Of a stretch of DNA of 64,000 bases, positions 9,670-22,814 are shown piece by piece. The notes below the pieces were generated by a model. It was not told the origin of the DNA, searched no databases, and was given only the letters and a program-made list of their open reading frames with translations. Source of the DNA: Cryptomeria japonica (lineage: Eukaryota > Streptophyta > Pinopsida > Cupressales > Cupressaceae); assembly GCF_030272615.1 (NCBI RefSeq), contig NC_081412.1, positions 477,159,657 to 477,223,656 of the forward strand, given 5' to 3'. Both the position numbers and the translations under genes were made by a program. Positions within the stretch are counted from its first letter, which is position 1. The number at the start of each line of letters is the position of its first letter.

Positions 9670-11690
9670 TTGTGCCATTTAGGAGGGCATTAGTTTTTTT
9701 ATGAACTTTTGAAAATGGACACATCTTAAAAAATATAAAATTGGAATCATGACCCTCCCCTTAATTTTTTGGAAACTAATCAAAAATCAAAATTTGATGA
9801 ATGGATAAAATAGAATCCAAAGATACTATACATAGTTTTCAACAAAGAAAACAAGTCACTAGCAAAAGAGATTAAAGATCAAAACCTTAACATATTCAAA
9901 ATGTAGAAAAAATTACATGGTTAGAAAGGTGTTGAGTTGACCTAAACTCAGATATATTAATGTGAAGGGTTTCAATATCTGCTTGTATGTCTAGACTACA
10001 TGAAACAAAAAAATATACTTTGAAATATAGAAAAAGATGCTTCTTGCCATTGAAAATGAATAGAGGCCTTCCATAGCATTTACTTCCCACCTTGACATGT
10101 TGGATATTTGGTTTTGATCTAGGACGCATGAAACAAAAAATATGCTTCTTGTCAATTTTGCACTACTCTCCACTGACATTTTTTGCAAGAATGCATTTAA
10201 TGTTGGCATGGTCAAAGAGTGATGATTTTAACCAAACTTAGAGAGTTTAATTTGGAGGGATTCAATATCCTTTTTTAGGTCTAGATGAAAAATTCCTACG
10301 TGCCACAAGCTTTGAAAACTACTTCATCATAGTTTGACAATTTTTGTAATTAGGGCTCTTTAGAGACTATCTTGAAATAATGCACTCTAAAATAATCAAG
10401 TGAGTTGGAAAACAAATAGAGCCCTTCCATAGAATTTACCTTATCACATTCACTCACCTTAATGTGATAGAATTTCCCATTCATAAAATGCTACTAATAA
10501 TTTCACAATTTCACAATTTAGAAACTTTTGTTTGAACGATTATTTCTCCATGAACATTTGATGACTAAACTATTTTTTTCATTTTTGAAGACATAATGAC
10601 ACCCCATAGTTATATGTTGGTGTGTACTAACCTAGGCAACCAAACTCTTTCATTCTTATAGCATTTATTCATGTGGTTTGATGATCTTGTGGGTTGTTAT
10701 GACTGTCCCAACATATGGTTGACTATTATGTGGATTATGACAGTTGTAAACTCATGAAAACAACCATTTTTGTGAAGTTATCCATCATTACTAAGCATCC
10801 ATGTTATGGTTGTTAAATTTAAGCTAATAATATTGCCAAGTAGCATCCATGTTATGGTTGTTAAATTTAAGCTAATAATATTGCCACTTGGCAATATTAT
10901 GTGAGGATTGTATGATATTTTTCAAGATTTGATGATTAATGGCCACTCATCAAATCTATCATGAGTTCTCACAAATACATAATAATTATCATATCTATTT
11001 TAACTTTTGAGAGAAAATAATATTATAATAATTGTAATAATATTATTGTGATGGGTGGAAATATGGATATTCACTAGTTTAGCTATGTAAACGAGGAACC
11101 AATCCACTTCCAATTACCATCACTTGAAAGGGGAATGAAATCAATAGATTCAACCCCAAATTATTTTAAAATGGTTGAATGTAGATAGACTTATATTTCT
11201 TCTTTGATTATACTAAAAATTAACTATGGAAATATATAATTTGAATGTACGATATAGGGATAATGATGTAGAATTGACAGTAATCAACATGCACATGCAA
11301 TTTTATATTAGATATGTAGATACAATGTATAGATCTAGAAATAGGAAGCAGAGAAGAACCAATGCCTAAAATATGGACTCGGAAATGATGGACAATGTCA
11401 CTCGAGGTGATCTTTTCCAAGAGCTTGAATTCGAACAACACATGTCTTTTCAGGATCAAGATGTTGTTCTAAGTGTCTCCATGAAGTTTTGTCAAAAAAG
11501 TGTCAGAGAATGTTGCTTGGGGTGACCTTGTCCTCCAAATTTTGCCTATGCAAAAGCTGGTTTTGTATGTCTCAGTCTTCTATTCCCAAATTTCTAATTT
11601 TTGTCTCTAGATACTGTCACTTGTACATACAAAGGAGGAAAATGGTGTTGTTGATAGGGGTTTGGCTAGGTCAAACCCTAGGTTTGGAAT
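9670..11690. other. Intergenic with degenerate repeats
   Basis: No supported gene. Diverged duplicated phrases occur around 9935-10480, for example AGAGGCCTTCCATAGCATTT near 10062 and AGAGCCCTTCCATAGAATTT near 10418. A precise short duplication lies at 10794-10886. Confidence 0.4.
10794..10886. repeat. Tandem duplication of about 47 bp ending in a hairpin
   Basis: Copy 1 (10794-10841) and copy 2 (10842-10886) both start AGCATCCATG and run to ATTGCCA with no visible difference. Copy 2 continues into a perfect inverted repeat, 10875-10886 against 10889-10900 (ATAATATTGCCA, 2-nt loop). Confidence 0.9.
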
Positions 11691-12506
11691 TGCCGAGAAA
11701 CAAGGTGAAGAAATCTTGCAATATTAACTTTCTTATGTGATTAAAAATCATAAAAGATTATCAAATATGAAACTAAATATGAAATGAACATGTTATTGCA
11801 CCATTAAACATAAATATAAAATCAACCTTACCAAAAGAGACACTTGATTTATGCAGAGAAACCCTTTCGAGAAAAAAGTCCACCAAAGAACGAGGGCAAG
11901 TATATTATTATTCTTCAAAAGAGAGAGCACCACAATAATACTCTTCACTAAACTTACCCAAATGATATTAGAACTACTTGGAAATAATGACCAACTAATG
12001 AAATTAAACATCTATCTTAACTTCAATTTATAGCCAAGTGGGAGAGGAAAAACCACTGTTTTCCCAAACAAGGAACCAAAATCACTTGCAAAAACCCATC
12101 CCTTGAATAATGAATAGCCAATAAAAAACATAAAATAATAAATAAATCTTCAAGTGACTCCTCATGGGAACCAAACCCTAAGCCGCTTAGCCTTTACATT
12201 CTGAGTGCTTCATAGCTTGCAGTGACTGTTAAAATTCCCAAATGGACACCTTTTCTCCTCCCAAACTTGATCTCCTTATCTGTTACCCTTCATGTCTCAT
12301 TATGGACATGGGAAGGAGTGTATTTTATCTATTTTTATTTTTATTTATCACCTCTTCATTTTCACCTCTTGAAAATGCAATTACAAATAGTCATAAAGTA
12401 CAAATATTTAATATTTTTCTTACATGTCCTAGGAAACACTTTGCAAAGAGCATGAAAACATATGAATGGATTAGGATTTCAAGGTTAATGTCACTTTATT
12501 CTAACA
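11691..12506 (-). repeat. 3' LTR of the decayed Copia element
   Basis: Aligns with 16716-17518 from TGCCGAGAAAC (partner TGTTGAGAAAC) to CTAACA. Confidence 0.8.
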
Positions 12507-12699
12507 TTCTCCCACTTGAGATTATACATTACAATTAAATTAATGAGATACATAAAATAAAATTAATTACAGTGACAAGGCCCATGGCCTTCTTGCACCA
12601 AGAAAACTTTTATGTGGTCATTAGCTTCATAAGAGAATCTATAACATTATCCAAAGTGTCAAATTTTTCTAAAAATACCTTACCATTATCAACCATTTA

Positions 12700-15600
12700 T
12701 CACACAAAGTGATATTGTACATCAACGTGCTTAGTACGAGCATGATACATAGGATTCTTGGCCAAACATGTATCATTTTGACTATCACATTTGATCCTCA
12801 TAGTCCTATAATATAAACCAATGCCTATACCAAGTCTTTGTAACCATACTACCTCCTTAGAAGCATGCGTATCAGCTATATATACTTCTTCTTCAATGGT
12901 GGACAAGGAAACTGTGAGCTAGCTCTTACTCAGCCAACTCACTGCTCCTCCAAAACAAAGTAAATAGATAGCCACTAGTAGACCTTCAACTGTCGAATTC
13001 TCCTACCCAATCTACATTAACAAATCCATGTATGGATAATTAATTAGGCACATACCAAACAATAATTAGGAGTACCTCACAAATATCTAAACACACACTT
13101 ACCAAAATTTTAATGCTCTTTACTAGTATTGGACATAAACTTGAATAAAACTCCCACTACTTGGGCTATATCTAGTCTAGTGAAAATCATTGCATACATC
13201 AAACTCCCCATGGAAATAGCATAAGGAACCTTAGACATATCCTCATAATCATCATCAAAAATTAGACACATGTCTAAACTCAACTTAGTTCCAACTGGAA
13301 AAGGAATATTAACTAGCTTACAGTCATGCATGTTAAACCTCTACAAAATAGTATCAACACACTTACTCTAGCTTAACCAAATCTTTCTGTAAACCCGATC
13401 TCTACTAATATACACACCAAGAATATATTTTATCCCCCAATTCTTTATTATCAAATGTGCTAGAAAGCAGAGCCTTGAGTTCTCTAATCATCACCATGTT
13501 GTTACCCATAAATAACATGCCATCAACATACAAGACAATGATTAGTATATGATCATCAATAACCTTAATATAAACACAATGTTTTTTCCTCGTTCCTTGA
13601 TTATAACCCAACTTAAATGCAAAAGTATCAAACTTTTGGTACCATATCCTAGGTGATTAGTCAAACCATACCAAGATCTCTTTAACCCGCAAACCAATTG
13701 TTCTTTCCCTTTCACAACAAAATTGTCAAGTTGTTACATATAAATATAATCCTCAAGATATCCATGCAAGAAAGTAGTTTTAACATCCATTATCTCTATT
13801 TAAAAATCACAAGTAACAACAATAGACAATAGGAATTTGACACAGGTCAAATTTGCAACAAGAGATAATTTTTTACCAAAATCATCTCCCTCTCTCTAGG
13901 AGTTTCCATCGGCCACTAAGCTAGCCTTGTACCACTCTAACTATTCAACTATTCCAAACTTCTTTTTAAATACGCATTTACATCCAATGGGCTTCCTTTA
14001 TTTTGGAAAACTTGCAAGATCCCAGGTGTCACAATCATCTAAGGTCATCAACTCCTCTTGCATGGTCTACATCCAAGAATCACTTTCCTTTGAAGAGAGA
14101 GCCTCGATGAAGGATCTAGGTTCATTTTCAGTACTCAACAAAGAAAATATATTATTGAAATTTGGTGGACTATACCTGTCAACTAGATTTCATTGCCTTG
14201 TGGATTTTCTCAAGGTAGAAGTAATGGGATCAACATGTTCATCTTCTTTTGCATGCTCATCCTCCACATCATCTGAGCTCTCTGAAATCTCTTCTTCTTC
14301 TCCATCCTTAGATCCATCTATCTATTCTTCCACATGTGTATCTTCTTGATTCTCAATATTTGTTTCAAAGTGCATTGTCTTTGTCTTCTCCTTTGGTTGT
14401 TCTTCACCTAAGTTAGCTCTAAACTCCCTAAAAAATAACATCTCTAGAAAGAATCATTTTTTGGGTTAGAGGATTCCAAATCTTATAACCTTTTACATTC
14501 TCACTGTAACCAACAAAGATGCATTTTTGAGCTTTTGGATCCAGTTTGTAACGACCCACCATAATTAATTCAACAAGAACTAAAATAGATTGATCAAATC
14601 TAATTCTTCAACAAGAAACTGAAATAAATTGATCAAATCTAATTCTTCAACAAAAAAATTGAATAAATTGATCTAATCTAATTTGCAGCAAGAATAAGAT
14701 GCATGATTCAAAATAAAATAAACTAAATAAGAAGAACCTGGATACTTGCAATTGATGTAGAATCCCCTATGAATCCTTCAATTATCCTCCCTTGATCCTT
14801 CAAACTTGAAAGAAATCCTCCAAAGCAATCTTAACTATTTTCAAAAGAATGAAATATGACTACAAAAAGAATTTCTTGAGAGAAGAATTTCTCTCTGGAC
14901 TAACCAACTCCTATCTTTGAAAACTTGCATATCATTTATAAGAAAAATCCCTATATTCCACTATCTATAATTTTAATTTAAAAAAAGAGATTCTTTCCCA
15001 ATTTTGGATTTCATGCAAATTGATTAGACTTAGTGGGAGGAGTTACATGCAAGGTGGTGGAGAATCCTCTAGAAGCTTCTTATTCTTCCTACAACATGTG
15101 CCATAATTGGACGAGGAAAACTAAATATATAATTAAGAAAAATGTATATTTTCCATGTGTGTGTGTGTTTTATTATTTTATCCCTTTATAATATTCATTC
15201 ATTCATTTAAATAGTTTATCAAAAAAATATAATAGAGTTTGTACTTTAAACCCAAAGGTGATAAGGGAGGGTTGTGACACAGTTTAGATCACTTCTCCTA
15301 GGATCCAATTTAGATTGCTTCTCCTAAGGCACATGAATGAAATCCTCGCAACCAAAGACCCTTAAGTGTGCAACCGATGACTTTCTACCTATCCACACTT
15401 TATAATGAGTTTTGTTAGTGAAAGTTGAACAAGAAGATCTATTAATCAAATAACAAGTAGTACCAACAACTTCTTCCCAAAATCATCTATCAAGCTTAGC
15501 ACTACTCAGCATGCTCCTATCTCTTTCCATTATGGTTTGATTCATTCTTTTTGCTACCACATTCTATTGGGGAGTGTAAAGAGTAGTCTTTTGTCGAACA

Positions 15601-16640
15601 ATACCTCCATGCTTACAGAAACTTCATCAATTTTGCTTAAATAATATTCACCCCCATTGTCAGTCCTCAACACTTTTATCTAATTATTTAATTGCTTTTC
15701 CACTAAGGCCTTAAATTCCTTAAACTTAGTAAAACATTCAGATTTAGAATATAAAAATAAATCCAAGTGTATCTCAAGAAATCATCAATGAAGGAAACAT
15801 AACACTGAGATTTACCCAAAGAAACAAAATCCACTAGACCACACACATTTGAATGAATAATCTCTAATGATCTCTTTGCCTTATAGATTCCTTTAAGAAA
15901 TGATGATCTATTATGTTAACCAAACACATAATGCTCACAAAATTTATTTTTTGCCAATAGAATAATTAGAAAGATCGCCAACCAACTTTTTATTTAGAAT
16001 GATCTTAAGATCTTTCTCACCAATGTGACCCAATATTTGGCGCCACATCATGCATGTATTTTCATTGTGTTACATTGGCAAAGTTACAAAAAGTAGAGGC
16101 GTTATGCCTAAACAAAGTCCCTATTTGAGATCCTTTAGCTATCATCAAACTCCCTCTTACCAATCTGGAACTAGACTTGTTGAATGACACATGCACTCAA
16201 TAATCATTCAAATTGGATACAAAAATAAGATTTCTTGCAAGTATCGAAATATGCAAAAGATTATCAATGTTTTTTACTCTTCCATCATTGAAATATAAAT
16301 TTACCTTTCCTTTACCAACAACCTTCTTTGTAGTATTTCCACCAAGGAAAACATATCCTCCATCATATGCTTTATAGGAGTAAAACCACTCCTTGTGAGG
16401 AGTCATGTGGTAGGAGTCACACAAATCAATAAGCCAATCATTGTCGCTAATTGTGTTAAAAGAAATAAATAAAGAATCTGAATCGTCATCGGAGGACTTT
16501 TTTGTGGAGGAATCAACATTCTTTTTCTAAACTCTACATTCCTTCTTCACATGCCCTCTTTTCCCACAATTCCAGAACTTTTCTCTTTCTAGGGGTCTTT
16601 GATTGTCCTTTAGAATTCTCCATATTTTTATCCCTTTTAG
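12700..16640 (-). pseudogene. Copia gag-pol remnant
   Basis: Broken minus-strand frames follow the Copia order. Around 16534-16576 there is a gag zinc knuckle, NCGKRGHVKKEC, with the first cysteine replaced. At 16197-16424 lies the protease/GAG-pre-integrase stretch (YHMTPHKEWF, then LLHISILARNLIFVSNLN). The integrase C-terminal phrase FVGYSENVKGYKIW is near 14480-14530. Reverse transcriptase pieces at 13110-13720 include LYVDGMLFMGNN, the family's YVDD box changed to YVDG. RNase H at 12700-12906 includes ASKEVVWLQRL and MYHARTKHVDVQYHF. Many stops and frameshifts mean it is not functional. Confidence 0.85.
14547..15279. mobile_element. Nested solo LTR or small LTR-like element, TSD CAGTT
   Basis: A 733-bp insert interrupts the Copia integrase region. 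It starts TGTAACGACCCACC and ends GGGAGGGTTGTGACA, so it has TG...CA ends that also form an imperfect inverted repeat. Exact 5-bp duplications CAGTT flank it (14542-14546 and 15280-15284). Inside are three tandem copies of a 38-39 bp unit from 14571 to about 14686 (CAACAAGAA... to ...TCTAATTCTT). There is no coding capacity. Confidence 0.75.
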
Positions 16641-16715
16641 GCCCTTTTTCTTTGTACCTTCCTTACACATGCAAGACATTCCCCTCTTAGCAAAACGATT
16701 AGCTCTGATACCAAA

Positions 16716-17518
16716 TGTTGAGAAACTAGGTGAAGAAATCTTGCAATATTAACTTTCTTATGTGATTACAAATATGAAAATATTACCAAATCTTAAAATA
16801 AATCTAAAATATACATGTGATTGCACCATTCTGACATAAATATAAAATCAACCATACCAAAAGAGACACCAAATTTACATGGAGAAACCCTTTCAAGAAA
16901 AAATCTATCAGAGAATGGGGGAAAGTATATTATTAATCTTGAAAAGAGATAACACCACAATAATACACTTCTCAAATGATCCAAAAACTACTTGGAAACA
17001 ATTACCAACTAATGATTAAACAATTATGCCTTGGCTCCAATTTATAGCCAAGTGGGAGAGAAAAACCACTACTATTTTTCCAAAACAAGGTGCCAAAACC
17101 ACTTGCAAAAACCCATGACTTGGAGAATGAAACCCAATAGACATAATAAAATAATAAATAACTCTTCAAGTGACTCCTCACGGGTGCCAAACCCAAAGTC
17201 ACTTAGCCTTTACACATTTCGAGTGCTCTGTAGCTTATGGTAATTGTTTAGATCCCTAAATGGACACCTTTTATCTTCTCAAGATTGCTGTCCTTATCCA
17301 TGAACCTTCATGTCTCATTATGGAAGTGGAAAGGAGTCTATTTTTTTCATTTTTCATTTATATTTATCACCTTTTAATGTTCACCTCTTCAAAATGCAAT
17401 TACAGATAGGCATAAAGTACAAATATTTAATATTTTTCTCACATGTCTTAGGGAACACTTTCCAAAGAACATGGAGATTGGCTTAGTATTGAAAGGTTAA
17501 TGTCACCTTATCCTAACA
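16716..17518 (-). repeat. 5' LTR of the decayed Copia element (803 bp)
   Basis: Starts TGTTGAGAAAC and ends CCTAACA. The primer site lies directly to its left (16702-16713). Confidence 0.8.
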
Positions 17519-19024
17519 ATAATTAATCCTATAATTTAATTAAAATTGAAATAAAAGCTCTATAGTAAAATCTTGAATGTTATACCTCAATCTTGCCTAT
17601 GTTAATGATAGTTGAAAATGCAATGCTCTTTGAATGCACTCACAAGTGTTGATGCAATAACATGACATGGCATTAAAATACATAAACAAATCAATAAATA
17701 AATGTGTGCTTGCATTAAGATTGTTGTAACATGCTACTCCATAACGATTAAATGTAAAGAATGTTTGGAGGATATAGTGGGATGAAATGTCACCTTGATG
17801 CTTGAGTGGATGATAGCAAATTTGAATGGGTGGATTGATGGTTATGAAATAAATGGAAAAAATGATATTATATAGCCTATTTCTCAAGGTATTTGAATAA
17901 ATTAGGCCAACTTCCAATGGTCATATTGAGGAATTGGGATTGGGAACCAACTGGCAGGAGGCAGACACTAACATATTTAAAATTAGGCCCAATTTTGAGG
18001 GACAAGGATACCCCAGTCACCATTGTCTAGGACAAGGGTGCCTCAAACTCCCTTGTCCACCCAATTTAGGTTGAATAATTTGTGGATAAGGTGCACTCAT
18101 TCCAGGGCATAGATTGAGATCACCATGCAGACATATGACATCAGTTTTGTAGTATGAAGTTCATAAATAGGCTTGGATAAAAGCCAATAGAAAACACACT
18201 AAGACAAGGGCACAAAAGTAGTGTAAAATTGTACAAGGTTACAAATTTAAAATTCTACAATTATTATATTAGAAAAAATGGTCATACAAGCTAAGAAAAA
18301 AATTCATATATAAAGATATTAAGAAGGCATTTAAAATGTTCAAAATGATTTGTAAATTTAAACAATGATATTAGGTCATCTATCATAACTTGAGCTATGA
18401 ATTGTAATGCATAAAGAACTACTATTTACTATAAATTTTATATATTGATTACCAATTGTAAACAACTAACATAGGAATAAAATTTGGTGAAGTTTTGTAA
18501 TGCATCATCTAAAGGAGCAAGAAAAAACTTGATAGAATGTTTTTTTAAACACAATCAAAATATTGAAGACACAACATAACATCTTACACTTTCATTACAA
18601 CGTGCACACAAGTCTCATATTGAACAAAATAAAACAAAGGAAAAATCAACAATAAGAACCTCATTGCTACATAAGCAAGGAAACACCAGTGGTAGATTAA
18701 ACAATCATGAGACAATCCATCACAATGAACCTACGAGAGAGGGGACAACACCCAATAACGATCATGAACTAACTCATGACCATTTTCTCTCACAATAAAA
18801 CACAAGGATAGGATTAGGGAAACATCATCCTCTAATCCACTCAAGAAGACCAAAGATGATCCTCAAAAACAAGGGACAACCTATGTAAGAGGTTTCCTTA
18901 CTAGAAGACCTTACATCCCTTCAACCCTATCAATCCTGGGTGGTCAAGGGTTTGACATAACTCCTTCTTCAAGTAGGGTAAGATTCAAGGAAAAGGTTTG
19001 ACCTCTAACCTCTAACACGCTAAC
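17519..19024. other. Intergenic, no gene seen
   Basis: AT-rich sequence with no supported frame. The part from about 18600 on has the look of retrotransposon leader sequence but carries no diagnostic motif. Confidence 0.3.
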
Positions 19025-19149
19025 AACAATAAGGTGTCGAGTGTTGGCCTTCCACCTTACCCCTAACATTGTCGAGTATCGGAAGTAGGCTTTTAACCTT
19101 TCCCTCAACATGATAGGGTATCAAGAGTAGGACTTTAGCCTTTCCCTTG
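19025..19149. repeat. Three-unit degenerate tandem repeat (40-43 bp unit)
   Basis: The units 19025-19064, 19065-19106 and 19107-19149 each begin AACAAT, AACATT or AACATG. They pass through a GAGTATC-like and a GTAGGCTTT-like phrase and end in CCTTTCCCT or similar. Confidence 0.65.
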
Positions 19150-21318
19150 ATGCAACACAAGTATTGATTAAATATGCAAAAAAAAATTCTACAAAATGAA
19201 AGGTATTGGGAGGCCCTAATCTTCCCTCAAATCTAGTCCAATCATTCTAAATAAGAAATAATGCACAAAGAGATATGAGAAACCTACCTCAAATTTTGCC
19301 AAAGATTGAAATGAAGAGAACTTTAAACACACCTCACAAATGCATGAATCCATTCACAAGAACGTTCTCCTACTTATTTTTATATGATTACTTCAAACCC
19401 TATCAAATTTCATTCACAATTGCATTCCAATCAAATTTTGAAAAAATAGGGCAAGAGGAGGGTTTTGAGAGAAAATTTCTTCCAAAAACAAGAATGAATA
19501 AAATGAGCTTCCTTTTTTCTCTTTTATTCCATTTTCTCTTTTTATATTTCTTTAATACTCTTTATTTTAAAGTTTATAATTTCTATTTTACAAAACAAAA
19601 CCATTTTCATTTATTATTAACAAATATATATGAATCTAGCTAAATCAAATATAAATACACATTTCCTCCCCAATAATCTTCTAAAATTAATTAACTTAAT
19701 TATATTTTCCTTGTTTTACAAAAAGTAACACATCAGGCATAACATAATATCTTAATTTGTTAGATACTTATACGGTTAGATAAGATTTAAACTATGATTT
19801 TAATTGTTTATATTAATCCAATTTCAATTCAAATATAATGAAACACATAATAATTTAATACATACGATTAAATTAACTATAAACAAACATTTATGAACCA
19901 AAGTCTTTTAAAAAATAAAATAAAATAATTTCATTTACCCTCATCTCACTCAAACCCAATCAATTCATTTAAATCCATAAAAGCATATTTACATATAGAT
20001 AATTAACAAAAACACAAAATTTAGAGAACATATTAAATCACACATTTACTAGGCATTCACATTAGGAAAGGTTTCTAAAATCATACCAATGGTGGTATCT
20101 AGGTCAACATTGATAATAAAAAAAAATAGGGTGTCATACTTGTATCGAGTACGATGGGTAAGGAAATTAATTATAGCCAATGTGACACCTTCATATAACC
20201 ATTATCGGGGTATACTCAGACTTGTGGCTCAACTAGGTGAAGTCATACTTTGTACCTGTAACCACTTAACACACACGTCAAGCATAGCTTCTCAATATAA
20301 ACATCAATATCTGAAGCATTGAATAATCACCTAGTGGAGTCTAACATCATATCCATAATCTCATTATGTTTAAATGTTACAATCATGATAGCCTTTGATT
20401 ACAACATCAATATTTATGCACATGACCATGAACAAAACATAATGATAACTTAGGCAAGTCCACAATGCATACATATATTTCATGAAATATCTCCATAATG
20501 AATAATATCTAACAATAACATCAAAATGTGATCATCTAACATCACAACATACATCTAGCATCTCAATCATACATTTAATACCAACACATCATATAACTCA
20601 GGCCAGGGATAGTTATGCATTACAAGTTGGCCAAAGCAACCAAAGTTAACACTAATATAGATGGATTACGAATCAGAACATGAGAATTTATGATAAAAAA
20701 TGATATATAATTGAAGACGTTGAGAAATACAACTTCAAAGATCCCAAGAACACCTACAAGCAAAATACCTATCACAAGAGAAGAATGGAGGCAAAAAAGC
20801 AATAATGGCTATGAAGAAAAAGATTATCATTCAGAGATGGAATGAATAAAGAAGTACAATACAATCCTTATAAAAGGAGATTAGCAACCTAAAGGTGTGC
20901 AACCCTAAAGAAACCCTAAAGGGATAATGTGTATTTAATAATTATAATAATTATTAAATACCTATAATATTATTAAATGCCTAAGTTTAGCTTAAGCGTA
21001 GAGTATAATAGACTAATAATTAAATAAATAATTATTAGCCACAACATGATAAGTCTAACAGTAATAATAAACTATTAAAGTGTAAGATTGTAAGAAATCA
21101 ATCTATAACATGTTATTGTTCATAACTTAACCATTCTGAGCTGATTTTACATTGAAAATTTAAGTTTAAAAGTAGGAAAATATGTACAAAAGGAAAAAAT
21201 TATATTTAATATCGATTTTTTAAATAAAAAATTATAGAACAGTTATGTACAGATATACAAAATGTGGCATATGCCATCTAGATATTAATATAAAATGTAC
21301 ATGCCAAATAGCTATGTA
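19150..21318. other. Intergenic, no gene seen
   Basis: AT-rich. The 122-codon plus-strand frame at 19275-19643 is low-complexity (Phe/Leu/Asn-rich) and not supported as a gene. The area around 20130-20190 has short inverted ends (GGTGTCA...TGACACC) but no other element feature. Confidence 0.3.
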
Positions 21319-22786
21319 TCATATCCTAAATGTCCCAATAACCCTAGATGTCTCAAGAAAATCCTTAACTTGTGGTGGATCATCAAAATCTAGACTCTTC
21401 ATGCGACTTGATGGATGTGAAGTTGAAATAACAATTGAAACCTAAAATTAGATTAATTAGCTTAATGGTAAATAAGTTAGACTACTAAATATAAAACTTA
21501 TATACTGTAATTTAAAAAATTTAAATTAATTTCAAAATTACTATATTGAACTATAATTTCTCTAAAATATTAGTTAAAGTAAAATTGAATTCTTGATTAC
21601 CTTAAGTCTTTGTCTTTTCCTCAATATTTTTTTTGCGAATGGGAGTCCCTTAGGACGATTAGGAATCCTAGCATATTGCAATGGTAGAGGGTCCATGTAG
21701 CTAAATGGTGGAATATACTAACATGTAAAATAAAATCAATATAAATTAATATATAATTATTGACAAAGAAACATAAACCAAACATATATCTACTTATATC
21801 CATAATATAAAATATATACCAACTATGATGCTTCTTTCATTATTTGAGGACTTGTCATGGATGAACCAACTACAATTTTCTATATAAAACATGACAAGAA
21901 TGTAAGATTATAAATGTATGTACATATAGTCACATAATATCTACAATATGAAAAAAAAAACATATAACTATTGTTATGATTCTTCCACTTTTTTATAAGG
22001 ACTCATCATGGATAAAGTGACTACAACTTCTTGTATAAAAAATGAAAAGAATGTAAGATTATAAATGTATATACATATACTCATAATATATTTAAAAAAT
22101 AAACATCTAAATCACTACAATTAATTCGATAAGTTCTTTGCACTATTAATTCTATTGAAATTTAGTTCAACTACCTCAACTCTTTGTGATAGCTTTGAGA
22201 GCCATCCTCAGAATGGTAGTCCCTTAGGACGATTAAGTGTTCTACTATAAGACATTGGCAAAGGTGTCATCGAATTCACACTTGGAATAGACTACAAAAG
22301 TAAAATAAGGTCAAGATATAAATTAATCACAATGTAAATGATATGGATACAATAAAAAAATTAAATATGTACAAAAAAGTATATTGTCAAGTCTGAGTCA
22401 AATGAAATGGCCAAAATAGTATCATGTTGAACATCTATAAGTACATCATCTATCATCAATTGTTGAATCCCACTTAAATATAAATTAGTACTTATATCTC
22501 TTATATTAATTTTAAATAAAATGCATTATGAAATTACTTTAAATTTTACCTCTACATAATGATAAGATTGATCTTGCTCCTCTTTTGTAGCCCTTGATGG
22601 ATCTCCTTGTTCTCTTGCCTTTGATGCCTCTACATATGTTCTAGACCTCACTGGCTCATCTCGTTCGAGTGTCATATGATGGACCTCATATTCAAATGTG
22701 TTTAAAGGAGGTTCATTAATCTCTTTAAGAGGATCTAAGCACACATGATTGCACATGGTGTAATGATGGGGCACACAAATATGCAT
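21319..22786 (-). pseudogene. Small-exon gene remnant with a duplicated 117-bp exon; function unknown
   Basis: Several minus-strand segments look like exons, all phase 0 at both ends. The first is 22550-22786: ATG, 79 codons, donor GTAAAA. Two copies of one exon of exactly 117 bp lie at 22175-22291 and 21601-21717. Both follow an AG acceptor, precede a GTAG or GTAA donor and share the peptide core NRPKGLPF after a PLP motif; the first copy has one stop. A 60-bp exon is at 21820-21879 with a degraded duplicate near 21980-22029; both contain SM(T/M)SP. The last exon, 21319-21441, is a clean 41-codon end with TGA (SSRMKSLDFDDPPQVKDF). Stops in the 60-bp exons and one repeat copy suggest decay. 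I recognise no family. Confidence 0.5.
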
Positions 22787-22814
22787 AGATGAGGGTCTAT
22801 CAACATATACTGAT

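Larger units (their letters stand above)
11691..17518 (-). mobile_element. Decayed Copia retrotransposon
   Basis: The LTRs at 11691-12506 and 16716-17518 are clearly related but diverged. They flank an internal region with pol remnants in correct Copia order on the minus strand. The primer-binding-site complement GCTCTGATACCA is at 16702-16713. A purine-rich tract (minus strand CAAGTGGGAGAAT) adjoins the 3' LTR at 12507. Outer flanks GGAAT and ATAAT match at only 3 of 5 bases, so the target-site duplication is unproven. A smaller element is nested at 14547-15279. Confidence 0.85.

Noticed and set aside
13927-14349. A 140-codon plus-strand frame
   Set aside because: Reverse-strand shadow of the decayed Copia pol; the minus strand gives recognisable Copia phrases there.
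19275-19643. A 122-codon plus-strand frame
   Set aside because: Low-complexity Phe/Asn/Leu-rich translation of AT-rich DNA with no domain or neighbour support.
21245-21445. A 66-codon plus-strand frame
   Set aside because: It overlaps the minus-strand terminal exon, which has proper splice and stop signals.
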